Below are positions 1-5,515 of a stretch of DNA of 5,540 bases, one piece after another. How positions within the stretch are numbered: position 1 is the first letter of the stretch; every line of letters begins with the position of its first letter. Location: assembly GCA_013814015.1 (NCBI GenBank), contig JACCQS010000312.1, forward strand, positions 1-5,540, given 5' to 3'. A model generated the notes under the pieces. The model saw nothing but the letters and a program-made list of their open reading frames with translations, searched no databases and was not told the origin of the DNA. Both the position numbers and the translations under genes were made by a program. Source of the stretch: Geodermatophilaceae bacterium (lineage in GTDB: Bacteria > Actinomycetota > Actinomycetes > Mycobacteriales > Geodermatophilaceae).

Positions 1-108
1 GGTCCGGTCGGCTACTTCTCTCCGTTGTCGCCAGCCGTTGCCGTCAGTGTTGCCGTCAAACCGACGTTCGTGCTCGTAACCCACAGTCATCACCGCAGGT
101 CAGAGCGG
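1..108. other. Non-coding flank downstream of tRNA-Thr
   Basis: I see no convincing gene here; the open frames that cross it also run through the tRNA and have no family-like sequence. The 3' side of the tRNA shows no hairpin with a T-run on the minus strand, so the tRNA terminator is not visible. The one structured element is a short direct repeat at 24-58, listed separately. The left edge may also be the end of a neighbouring gene cut by the window; this cannot be decided. Confidence 0.5.
24..58. repeat. Short tandem-like direct repeat, three units
   Basis: The 10-mer GTTGCCGTCA occurs exactly at 37-46 and 49-58, separated by 2 bp. A degenerate copy, GTTGTCGCCA (8 of 10 matches), precedes it at 24-33. 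Spacing is 13 and then 12 bp. It lies about 50-85 bp past the 3' end of the tRNA. Function is unknown; it could be a chance low-complexity stretch, a protein-binding site, or part of a coding end beyond the left edge. Confidence 0.5.
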
Positions 109-181
109 AGCCGACGCCCGGATTTGAACCGGGAACCGCCCGATTACAAGTCGGGTGCGCTGCCAATTGCGCCACGCCGGC
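109..181 (-). tRNA. trnT: tRNA-Thr (anticodon TGT)
   Basis: This is a complete 73-nt cloverleaf on the minus strand. The acceptor stem GCCGGCG pairs with CGTCGGC, with one G-T wobble. The D arm is GCGC/GCGC around an 8-nt loop containing GG. The anticodon stem CCCGA/TCGGG encloses the loop CTTGTAA, placing anticodon TGT at 146-148 on the plus strand; it reads the rare ACA threonine codon. The variable loop is 5 nt (CGGTT), and the T arm is CCCGG, TTCAAAT, CCGGG. The discriminator base is T at 109. The CCA end is not encoded, since CCG follows, so it must be added after transcription. It is transcribed away from the dehydrogenase gene. No half-tRNA copy, as an integrated element would leave, is visible in the window. 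Confidence 0.97.
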
Positions 182-262
182 GGCGATCCGCCCCCGTAGG
201 AGCGGACACTGCGCCAGCGTATCGGCGGCAGCGACCAGAACACCCGAGGGGCAGGCCAGGGG

Positions 263-281
263 GCCGGTTCTGCCGACCGGC
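263..281 (+). promoter_or_regulatory. Inverted repeat just upstream of the dehydrogenase RBS
   Basis: GCCGGT at 263-268 and ACCGGC at 276-281 form a perfect 6-bp GC-rich stem around a 7-nt loop. It ends 6 nt before the Shine-Dalgarno stretch. In RNA it could act as a 5'-UTR hairpin that protects the message or tunes ribosome access; as DNA it could be an operator half-site pair. The sequence shows the inverted repeat; the role is inference, and in such GC-rich DNA a 6-bp stem can arise by chance. Confidence 0.35.
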
Positions 282-287
282 GAGCAC

Positions 288-296
288 GGAGGAGGA
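288..296 (+). promoter_or_regulatory. Strong ribosome binding site for the dehydrogenase gene
   Basis: The run GGAGGAGGA is almost fully complementary to the 16S rRNA 3' end. Its first GGAGG leaves 6 nt before the GTG at 299, which favours this start over the in-frame ATG at 323, preceded only by a closer, weaker GGAG (316-319). Confidence 0.8.
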
Positions 297-298
297 TC

Positions 299-1663
299 GT
301 GCAGACCAGTGACACGGAGTGGATGGACAAAGACTTGACGAAATCGTTGCGCGTCAGCGTGATCGGCACCGGCTACCTCGGCACCACGCATGCGGCGGGG
401 ATGGCCGAGTTGGGCCACCAGGTCATCGGCATGGACACCGACGAAGACAAGGTCGCCCGACTCTCAGCCGGCCAGGTTCCCTTCTACGAGCCGGGGCTGC
501 CGGAGTTGCTTCAACGCGGCCTGGCCAGTGGGCGGCTCAGCTTCACCACCGACTACGCCGAAGTTGCCGCCAAGGCCGACATCCACTTCGTCTGCGTCGG
601 GACACCCCAGCAGTTCGGCAACGATGCCGCCGACCTGCGCTACGTCGATGCGTCGATGCGATCCCTTGCCGCGGAACTGACAACACCCTGTCTGGTGGTC
701 GGTAAGTCCACCGTTCCAGCCGGCACGGCGCGGCGCCTAGCGAGCCGACTCAGACAAGAAGCGCCGGCCGGCGACGACGTGGAGCTGGCGTGGAACCCCG
801 AGTTCCTTCGCGAGGGCTACGCCGTACAGGACACTCTCCAACCGGATCGGCTTGTGTTCGGCGTGAGCACTGCGAGCAGCGAACAGCGGCTTCGCGACGT
901 CTACGCCAAGGTGATCAGCGACAACGACTGCCCGGTCGTCGTGACCGACCTGGCCACCGCGGAGCTGGTGAAGGTGGCCGCCAACTCGTTCCTGGCCACC
1001 AAGATCTCGTTCATCAACGCGATGGCGGAGATCTGTGAGATCACCGGCGCCGACGTCACGACTTTGGCCGAGGCGCTGGGCCACGACAGCCGGATCGGTC
1101 CTCGATTCCTGAAGGCGGGCCTGGGTTTCGGCGGAGGCTGCCTCCCGAAGGACATTCGCGCCTTCATGGCCCGGGCGGAGGAACTCGGTGTGGTGCAGGC
1201 CGTCGCGTTCCTGCGGGAGGTCGATGCGATCAACCTGCGGCGTCGAGCCAGAATGATCGACCTCGCAGTCGAGGAACTCGGCGGCCAGGTCGACGGCAAG
1301 CGGATCGGCGTCTGGGGAGCCTCGTTCAAACCCGATTCCGACGACATCCGGGACTCCCCCGCCCTCGACGTGGCCAGCGCACTTCAGTCCAGAGGGGCAG
1401 ATGTGGGCGTCTACGACCCGCAAGCCATGGACAACGCCCGAAAGAAGTATCCCGAACTCGGCTACTGCCGCTCAGCCGTCGACGCGGCCGAGGGCGCCGA
1501 TTTGATCCTGCACCTCACCGAGTGGGAGGAGTTCCGGATGCTGGAGCCACAGCGGCTCGACGGGATCATCCGGTCCAAGCACATCCTCGACGGCCGCAGT
1601 GCCTTGGATCCGGAGAGCTGGCGAGCGGCCGGGTGGACCTTCCGAGCGCTTGGCCGCCCCTGA
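299..1663 (+). CDS. ugd: UDP-glucose 6-dehydrogenase (UdgA-like)
   Basis: The 454-residue cytosolic enzyme oxidises UDP-glucose with two NAD+ to UDP-glucuronate, a precursor for acidic surface polysaccharides and other uronic-acid glycans. The N-terminal Rossmann domain starts at about residue 18, with the dinucleotide motif GTGYLG (23-28) and Asp46 at the end of strand 2. The central domain holds NPEFLREG (166-173), Lys225 and Asn229 in AELVKVAANSF, and Lys235. The catalytic cysteine is Cys281 in GFGGGCLPKD (277-286). The C-terminal UDP-binding domain begins near 335 and contains FKPDSDDIRDSPA (343-355). Length and motifs are normal for the family, and the sequence closely resembles my recollection of mycobacterial UdgA. 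The GTG start is chosen for its RBS; it gives about 17 residues before the usual family start, so the ATG at 323 remains possible. The gene converges on the phosphotransferase gene with 13 bp between stop codons. A GDP-mannose 6-dehydrogenase is less likely but belongs to the same superfamily. Confidence 0.93.
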   Translation: MQTSDTEWMDKDLTKSLRVSVIGTGYLGTTHAAGMAELGHQVIGMDTDEDKVARLSAGQVPFYEPGLPELLQRGLASGRLSFTTDYAEVAAKADIHFVCVGTPQQFGNDAADLRYVDASMRSLAAELTTPCLVVGKSTVPAGTARRLASRLRQEAPAGDDVELAWNPEFLREGYAVQDTLQPDRLVFGVSTASSEQRLRDVYAKVISDNDCPVVVTDLATAELVKVAANSFLATKISFINAMAEICEITGADVTTLAEALGHDSRIGPRFLKAGLGFGGGCLPKDIRAFMARAEELGVVQAVAFLREVDAINLRRRARMIDLAVEELGGQVDGKRIGVWGASFKPDSDDIRDSPALDVASALQSRGADVGVYDPQAMDNARKKYPELGYCRSAVDAAEGADLILHLTEWEEFRMLEPQRLDGIIRSKHILDGRSALDPESWRAAGWTFRALGRP

Positions 1664-1676
1664 ACCAGAGCAGCGC

Positions 1677-3158
1677 CTAGTACGCCCCGCCCCGCCGTAC
1701 GACCGTGAGCACGGTCCTGGCCAGGATGGTGAGGTCGAGCGAGAGGGACCAGTTCTCCACATAGTCGAGGTCCAGCCGTACGGCGTCCTCCCAGTTGAGG
1801 TCCGAGCGCCCGCCGATCTGCCACAGCCCGGTGATCCCAGGTTTCACCAGCAGCCGCCGACGGACATCTCCCTGGAAGTCGGAATCGAGTACCGGCAGCG
1901 GCCGAGGCCCGACCAGCGACATGTGGCCGAGCAGCACGTTGATCAGCTGCGGCAGCTCGTCGATCGAGCTACGCCGCAGGAATTTCCCGATCGGGGTGAT
2001 CCGCGGATCGGCCTTGAGCTTGAAGAGCAGGCCGTCGGCCTCGTTGTCGGCGCGCAGCTCAGCCAGCCGTTCGTCGGCGTCGGTGTACATGGTCCGGAAC
2101 TTGTGCACCTCGAAGCGCTGGCCGTTCTTCCCGATCCGGTACTGCCGGTAGAAGGCGGGGCCGCCATCGGCTGACCTGATGAAGATGGCTACGACGAGAA
2201 ACAGCGGGAACAGCAGCAGCAGACCGAGACCGGCTCCGATCCGGTCGATGGTCTCTTTCACCCAGCGCCGGGCACCGGTGAACTCCGGCTCGTCGACGTG
2301 CAGCAGGGCCAGACCGCCAAGCGGGCGAAGGCTAAGCCGGGGCACCGCCACGCCGGTCAACGACGGTGTGACCACGAGGTCGATGCCGCGGCCTTCGAGG
2401 CTCCAGCCGATCGACCGCAGGGTGCGAGCGTTGATATGAGGTCCGGACGTGACCACAACGGTGTCGACGCCGGCCCGCCCCGCCGCCTTGGCGACGTCAC
2501 CGATCCCGCCGACCCGGTCCACCAGGAGCAGATCGGAGTCTTCGACCGGGCCGGGCGTGCAGGCGGCCACCGCCTGGACGCCGGCTTGTGGATGATCGTT
2601 CAGTTCGCACACCAGCTCGTTGACAGCCTCGGGAGAACCGACGATCAGGGCACGGTGGCTCAGCTGACCGGCGGCGCGCTGACCGATCAGCCAGCGTCGA
2701 GTCAGGCTGCGCCCGGCCAGCAGCAGCAACAATCCGAGCACGAAGCAAGCGGTGATGAAGCCACGGGCGATCTCCAGCCGAAAGATCAAGGAAATGACGG
2801 CCAGCAGGCCGAACGTCCGAGCCGCGCTGGCCAGGATCCGTTTGTATTCCCCCGGTCCAGTGCCGAAGAAGCGGCTCTCGTACGCCCCGGACGCCGCGGC
2901 AACGAGTAACCAGCCGAGCAGCAATCCGACCGAGACAAGGATGTACTTCAAGACCCGGAAGTCAGGCTCGACCGCGTCGAACCGGCCGAGATAGCCGAAT
3001 ACCTCGGCAAGCACAATCATCGCTGCATCTACGAAAACAAGTGTGGTGATATGCCTTCGGCGCCAGTCATTACGCGGAGCTGATTCAGTCCTACGCTCGG
3101 TGACTGTTGCCAGGCTCGGGGTCGTGTCGACCACTATTTGCCCATCCGATTGATCCAA
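1677..3158 (-). CDS. Polyprenyl-phosphate sugar-1-phosphate transferase (WcaJ/CpsE-type)
   Basis: This 493-residue membrane enzyme would transfer a sugar-1-phosphate from a nucleotide sugar to undecaprenyl (or decaprenyl) phosphate, the priming step of exopolysaccharide synthesis. Four N-terminal membrane helices lie at about 37-56, 69-90, 108-127 and 131-149. A Rossmann-like cytosolic domain follows (about 167-290; LIVGSPE near its start). A fifth hydrophobic helix (307-327) with Pro318 matches the re-entrant helix of the family. The catalytic domain shows KFRTM (353-357), the Asp400-Glu401 dyad in SIDELPQ, GPRP (417-420) and PGITGLWQ (440-447). Architecture and length match large monotopic phosphoglycosyl transferases. 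Sugar specificity (glucose, galactose or other) cannot be read. The start is uncertain: the first possible codon is TTG at 3158, with no Shine-Dalgarno; GTG at 3134 would shorten it by 8 residues. It is probably the last gene of the operon, 43 bp after the glycosyltransferase. Confidence 0.92.
   Translation of the reverse strand: MDQSDGQIVVDTTPSLATVTERRTESAPRNDWRRRHITTLVFVDAAMIVLAEVFGYLGRFDAVEPDFRVLKYILVSVGLLLGWLLVAAASGAYESRFFGTGPGEYKRILASAARTFGLLAVISLIFRLEIARGFITACFVLGLLLLLAGRSLTRRWLIGQRAAGQLSHRALIVGSPEAVNELVCELNDHPQAGVQAVAACTPGPVEDSDLLLVDRVGGIGDVAKAAGRAGVDTVVVTSGPHINARTLRSIGWSLEGRGIDLVVTPSLTGVAVPRLSLRPLGGLALLHVDEPEFTGARRWVKETIDRIGAGLGLLLLFPLFLVVAIFIRSADGGPAFYRQYRIGKNGQRFEVHKFRTMYTDADERLAELRADNEADGLLFKLKADPRITPIGKFLRRSSIDELPQLINVLLGHMSLVGPRPLPVLDSDFQGDVRRRLLVKPGITGLWQIGGRSDLNWEDAVRLDLDYVENWSLSLDLTILARTVLTVVRRGGAY
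1701..1716 (+). terminator. Candidate terminator hairpin for the dehydrogenase transcript
   Basis: GACCGTG and CACGGTC form a perfect inverted repeat with a 2-nt centre, realistically a 6-bp stem with loop GAGC in RNA. It begins 38 nt past the dehydrogenase stop codon, inside the 3' coding end of the opposing phosphotransferase gene. Directly before it, GTACG (1680-1684) and CGTAC (1696-1700) form a second, weaker stem. No T-run follows, so a classical intrinsic terminator is not shown; hairpins lacking a T-run have been proposed as terminators in actinobacteria. The gap between the stop codons is too short to hold a terminator. Confidence 0.3.
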
Positions 3159-3201
3159 TTCTTGGGTTGCGCGGCTGGAAGCCGCCAGCGCAGCCTAGCC
3201 G
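3159..3201 (-). promoter_or_regulatory. Intercistronic spacer with stable hairpin before the phosphotransferase
   Basis: On the minus strand this spacer contains GCGGCT-TCC-AGCCGC (3185 down to 3171), a perfect 6-bp stem with a 3-nt loop, ending 12 nt before the TTG start. A second GCGGCT copy at 3197-3202, touching the glycosyltransferase stop codon, could pair with the same AGCCGC, so two exclusive folds are possible. No Shine-Dalgarno is seen between hairpin and start. A TAGGCT hexamer (about 3191-3196) resembles a -10 box but has no -35 partner. Translational control or an RNA processing site is possible; neither is shown. Confidence 0.35.
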
Positions 3202-4443
3202 CTACGTTCTCAAAAAGGACCCCGGTAGGCGCTTCACACGATTAGGTTGTCGACGAAGTGCCGCCTGACTCAACAGTTTCTCGAATGCGGCGACGGTGCG
3301 CTCGAGGGAAAACTCCTGCTCTGCCAATGCGCGAGCACCCCGCCCGATCTCGCCAGCCCGCTGTGGCATAGCCAGCTGTTCGACCACCCAACGGGCGGCG
3401 GCATCGATCGATTCGTCCAGCGGAGCAAGCACCTTGCAGTCGGCGCGCTCGAGAAGTGCCGCAGCGGCATTCGACCGCGGCATCAGCCCGACGATGGGCC
3501 GCCCCGCACAGAGGTAGGACAGTGTCTTGGACGGCACGGAGAACTCGCTCGCGTCCGGCTCCAGCAGCACGACCAGCACGTCACCGGATGCCAGAACCTC
3601 CGAGAGCCGGTCGTAGGGCTGAAAGGGCAGGACAGTCAGCGGGACCTCACCGTGGTCAGCAGCGGCCCGCAGGACCTCGACCGTCGGACCCTCGGTCACG
3701 ACCACGAGGTGCACGTCGGTGCCGAGTTCGCGAACTCGGCGGGCAAGGGCAACCAGCAGGGCCGGGTTGTGCTTGAGCCCAAGGGTTCCCGAGTAGAGCA
3801 GTGTGGGAACATCGGCCACCTCGTGTTCGGCGGCCCAACGGTTTGTGCGCTCGCCGGGCACGATCTCGTCGAGCGGCGCCCAGTTGGGGATCACCGTCGT
3901 CTTGTCCAGGGTGCCCCAACGGGCGTGCACGGCGCGAAAGGCGTCGGCGATGACCACGATGTGCCTCGCCTGCCTGGCACACCACCGCTCGGCAAGATTC
4001 ATGACGCGGGCGGCCAGAAGGAGCGGAGTTGACTTGCGCTTGGCTGCGAACCCTTGCAGAGCAACGGCGTAGACGTCCTGGTGCCAGAGGACCCAGGGAA
4101 TCCTCGCCACGGCAAGGTAAGCGACGACGACGACGAGGGAAGGCAGCGGGGTGTTCGCGATGAGCACCACGTCCGGCCGCCGCGCGCGGATGACGCCGGC
4201 CAGTTCACGACCCAGAAAGGCCTCGTGGAACAGCCGTCGGGCGAAGTTGTACTTGTCGACCTTCTGCCCGGCCCCGATGACGACGAACTGTGCGGTGTCG
4301 CCTTCGGCGGGGCTGAGCTTGCCCTTGCCCGACACGTACGCCTCGCAGTGTGAGTGCACGACCTGGTGTCCGCGTGCAGCCAGGCCACGGCTGAGCTGGG
4401 CCTGGAAAGGGTGACCGCTGTTGTCGTGAACGAGAATCTTCAC
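3202..4443 (-). CDS. GT4-family glycosyltransferase (WcaI-like)
   Basis: The 413-residue protein is a GT-B fold retaining glycosyltransferase that would add a sugar from a nucleotide donor to a lipid-linked polysaccharide intermediate at the cytoplasmic face of the membrane. The N-terminal acceptor domain begins MKILVHDNSGHPF and has the glycine-rich turn of the fold. A hydrophobic stretch (100-120) probably aids membrane association. The linker carries VIPNWAPLDEI (184-194). The donor domain starts with LLYSGTLGLKHNP (215-227). The nucleotide-sugar region is DASEFSVPSKTLSYLCAGRPIVGL (297-320); the usual second glutamate of the EX7E motif is Ser309, as I recall for the WcaI-like subgroup. The GTG at 4443 is chosen because homology starts there; the frame stays open upstream to 4623, but that part overlaps the epimerase gene and looks like composition-driven sequence. 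The ribosome site is weak (GGTAGAG). Donor and acceptor sugars are not deducible. Confidence 0.9.
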   Translation of the reverse strand: MKILVHDNSGHPFQAQLSRGLAARGHQVVHSHCEAYVSGKGKLSPAEGDTAQFVVIGAGQKVDKYNFARRLFHEAFLGRELAGVIRARRPDVVLIANTPLPSLVVVVAYLAVARIPWVLWHQDVYAVALQGFAAKRKSTPLLLAARVMNLAERWCARQARHIVVIADAFRAVHARWGTLDKTTVIPNWAPLDEIVPGERTNRWAAEHEVADVPTLLYSGTLGLKHNPALLVALARRVRELGTDVHLVVVTEGPTVEVLRAAADHGEVPLTVLPFQPYDRLSEVLASGDVLVVLLEPDASEFSVPSKTLSYLCAGRPIVGLMPRSNAAAALLERADCKVLAPLDESIDAAARWVVEQLAMPQRAGEIGRGARALAEQEFSLERTVAAFEKLLSQAALRRQPNRVKRLPGSFLRT

Positions 4444-4477
4444 CGGCCGCTCTACCCGAGAGGGTGAGCCAGTGGAC

Positions 4478-5461
4478 TCACGCCTGTTGGCCCTTGACCT
4501 GGTCGTAGACCCACCGGTAGGTCCGCTCCAGACCGTCGACCAGCGCGGTCGGCGGCTCCCAGCCGTACCGGGCGAGGATCTCGGTGTTGTCGCTGGTACG
4601 TCCCCGGACACCCTGCGGGGCATCCAGTTGGTAGCTGCGTTCGCACTTCACACCGGCGATCTCCTCCACGAGATCGACCAGCCGATTGATGCTGACCAGC
4701 TCCGAGCTGCCGAGGTTGACCGGCTCGCCGCTGTTCCCTCGCATGATCAGCTGACTGCCGTGGATGCAGTCGTCGATGTACATGAAGCTGCGGGTCTGCT
4801 CACCGTCGCCCCAGATGTCGATCTCGTGCCGACCGGTGATGGCGGCTGTGGCCACCTTGCGACAGATCGCCGCAGGCGCCTTCTCCCGTCCGCCTTCCCA
4901 CGTGCCATTCGGGCCATAAACGTTGTGGTAGCGCGCGATTCGCGTCGTGATCCCGAAGTCCTCTTCGAAGTGCCGGCACATCCGCTCACTGAACAATTTC
5001 TCCCAGCCGTAGCCGTCCTCGGGCTGCGCCGGGTAGGCGTCGGCTTCGCGAAGCGGCTGGACCGCTGTATCGGTCTGCTTTTCCGCGGCATAGACGCAGG
5101 CCGACGACGAGTAGAAATACCGCTCGACCTCTGCTTCCTTACTGGCGAGCAGCACGTGGGTACTGGTCAGCACCGACAGCATGCAGGCGGCCTTGTTGTT
5201 CTCGATGAAGCCCATGCCGCCCATGTCAGCGGCCAGGTTGTAGACCTCACCGACCCCATCGACCGCGGATCGCGCCGCGTCGAGCAAGGACAGGTCCAGC
5301 CGCAGATTCTCGGCTTCGGCGTGCACCTGATACCACTCGTCGAGCGGCTTGACATCGATCGACCGGACCGACCTGCCCTGGCCGATCAGGTCGGCGACGA
5401 GATATCCGCCGATGAAGCCGCCACCGCCGGCAACCAGGACGTCCACTGAACGTTGTGACAC
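4478..5461 (-). CDS. gme: GDP-mannose 3,5-epimerase-like enzyme
   Basis: The 327-residue cytosolic enzyme belongs to the extended short-chain dehydrogenase/reductase group. Its motifs follow the plant GDP-mannose 3,5-epimerase, which turns GDP-D-mannose into GDP-L-galactose and GDP-L-gulose using bound NAD. The NAD fold has GGGGFIGG (12-19) and Asp36. AADMGGMGFIENN (77-89) is a hallmark stretch. Catalytic candidates are Cys122 in SSSACVY, the Tyr151/Lys155 pair in DGYGWEK, Lys194 in GGREKAPAA and the arginines of GVRGR (284-288). RYHNVYGPNGTW (177-188) and WGDGEQTRSF (217-226) also match. Known bacterial relatives, as I recall, include BlmG of bleomycin biosynthesis, which makes an L-gulose donor. 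The GTG start has a Shine-Dalgarno at good distance. It is the first gene of the three-gene run, 34 bp before the glycosyltransferase. A different nucleotide-sugar substrate is possible, but all key residues are present. Confidence 0.9.
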   Translation of the reverse strand: MSQRSVDVLVAGGGGFIGGYLVADLIGQGRSVRSIDVKPLDEWYQVHAEAENLRLDLSLLDAARSAVDGVGEVYNLAADMGGMGFIENNKAACMLSVLTSTHVLLASKEAEVERYFYSSSACVYAAEKQTDTAVQPLREADAYPAQPEDGYGWEKLFSERMCRHFEEDFGITTRIARYHNVYGPNGTWEGGREKAPAAICRKVATAAITGRHEIDIWGDGEQTRSFMYIDDCIHGSQLIMRGNSGEPVNLGSSELVSINRLVDLVEEIAGVKCERSYQLDAPQGVRGRTSDNTEILARYGWEPPTALVDGLERTYRWVYDQVKGQQA

Positions 5462-5468
5462 TGCTTCG

Positions 5469-5474
5469 CCTTCC
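5469..5474 (-). promoter_or_regulatory. Ribosome binding site of the epimerase gene
   Basis: On the minus strand GGAAGG stands 7 nt before the GTG at 5461. It supports this start over the in-frame GTG five codons later (5446), which has no Shine-Dalgarno. Confidence 0.6.
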
Positions 5475-5509
5475 GCAGGGGAGTCGCCCAGCAGATCCCG
5501 GGCGCACGA

Positions 5510-5515
5510 ATTCTA
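5510..5515 (-). promoter_or_regulatory. Candidate -10 box of the polysaccharide operon
   Basis: On the minus strand TAGAAT fits the TANNNT pattern of actinobacterial housekeeping promoters and sits in a short AT-rich patch within GC-rich DNA. It would give a leader of roughly 40 nt before the epimerase GTG. No TTGACA-like -35 is present at 16-18 bp; the upstream 25 bp are GC-rich and then the window ends. An alternative ECF-sigma reading (GGAGC, 17 bp, CGTG) matches its consensus poorly. Confidence 0.35.

Larger units (their letters stand above)
182..298. promoter_or_regulatory. Divergent intergenic region, tRNA-Thr / dehydrogenase
   Basis: This 117-bp gap must hold the promoter of the tRNA (leftward) and probably that of the dehydrogenase gene (rightward). 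No classical -35/-10 pair stands out in either direction. The best minus-strand -10-like hexamer is TACGCT at 216-221, without a good -35 partner and rather far (about 35 nt) from the tRNA. Immediately upstream of the tRNA on the minus strand, GTCCGC and GCGGAT can pair around a 10-nt loop (187-208, one G-T pair). On the plus strand a perfect hairpin and a strong ribosome binding site precede the dehydrogenase; both are listed separately. Promoter positions remain unassigned. Confidence 0.4.

Noticed and set aside
109..181. tRNA-Thr as attachment site of an integrated island containing the polysaccharide genes
   Set aside because: The genes lie on the 5' side of the tRNA, whereas islands usually insert at the 3' end. 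No second copy of the tRNA 3' end and no integrase are seen in the window.
56..418. Open frames covering the tRNA and dehydrogenase start
   Set aside because: They run through the tRNA-Thr and the antisense of the dehydrogenase Rossmann motif, with no credible protein signature.
1625..1657. GCGGCC/GGCCGC inverted repeat as terminator for the minus-strand operon
   Set aside because: The 21-nt loop, short stem and absence of a T-run make it weak in such GC-rich DNA, and it lies in conserved coding sequence.
1599..2174. 191-residue plus-strand frame across the convergent junction
   Set aside because: It overlaps the end of the dehydrogenase and the antisense of the conserved catalytic domain of the phosphotransferase. 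Composition is that of a shadow frame.
4454..4465. ACCC-GAGA-GGGT hairpin between epimerase and glycosyltransferase
   Set aside because: A 4-bp stem is too short to support a regulatory call.
4444..4623. 60-residue N-terminal extension of the glycosyltransferase
   Set aside because: It overlaps the 3' end of the epimerase gene, is rich in Arg, Ser, Thr and Pro, and precedes the usual family start. The GTG at 4443 fits homology better.
4472..5449. 325-residue open frame on the plus strand opposite the epimerase gene
   Set aside because: It is the antisense shadow of a gene with clear family motifs. High third-position GC opens such frames, and its protein has no recognisable domain.
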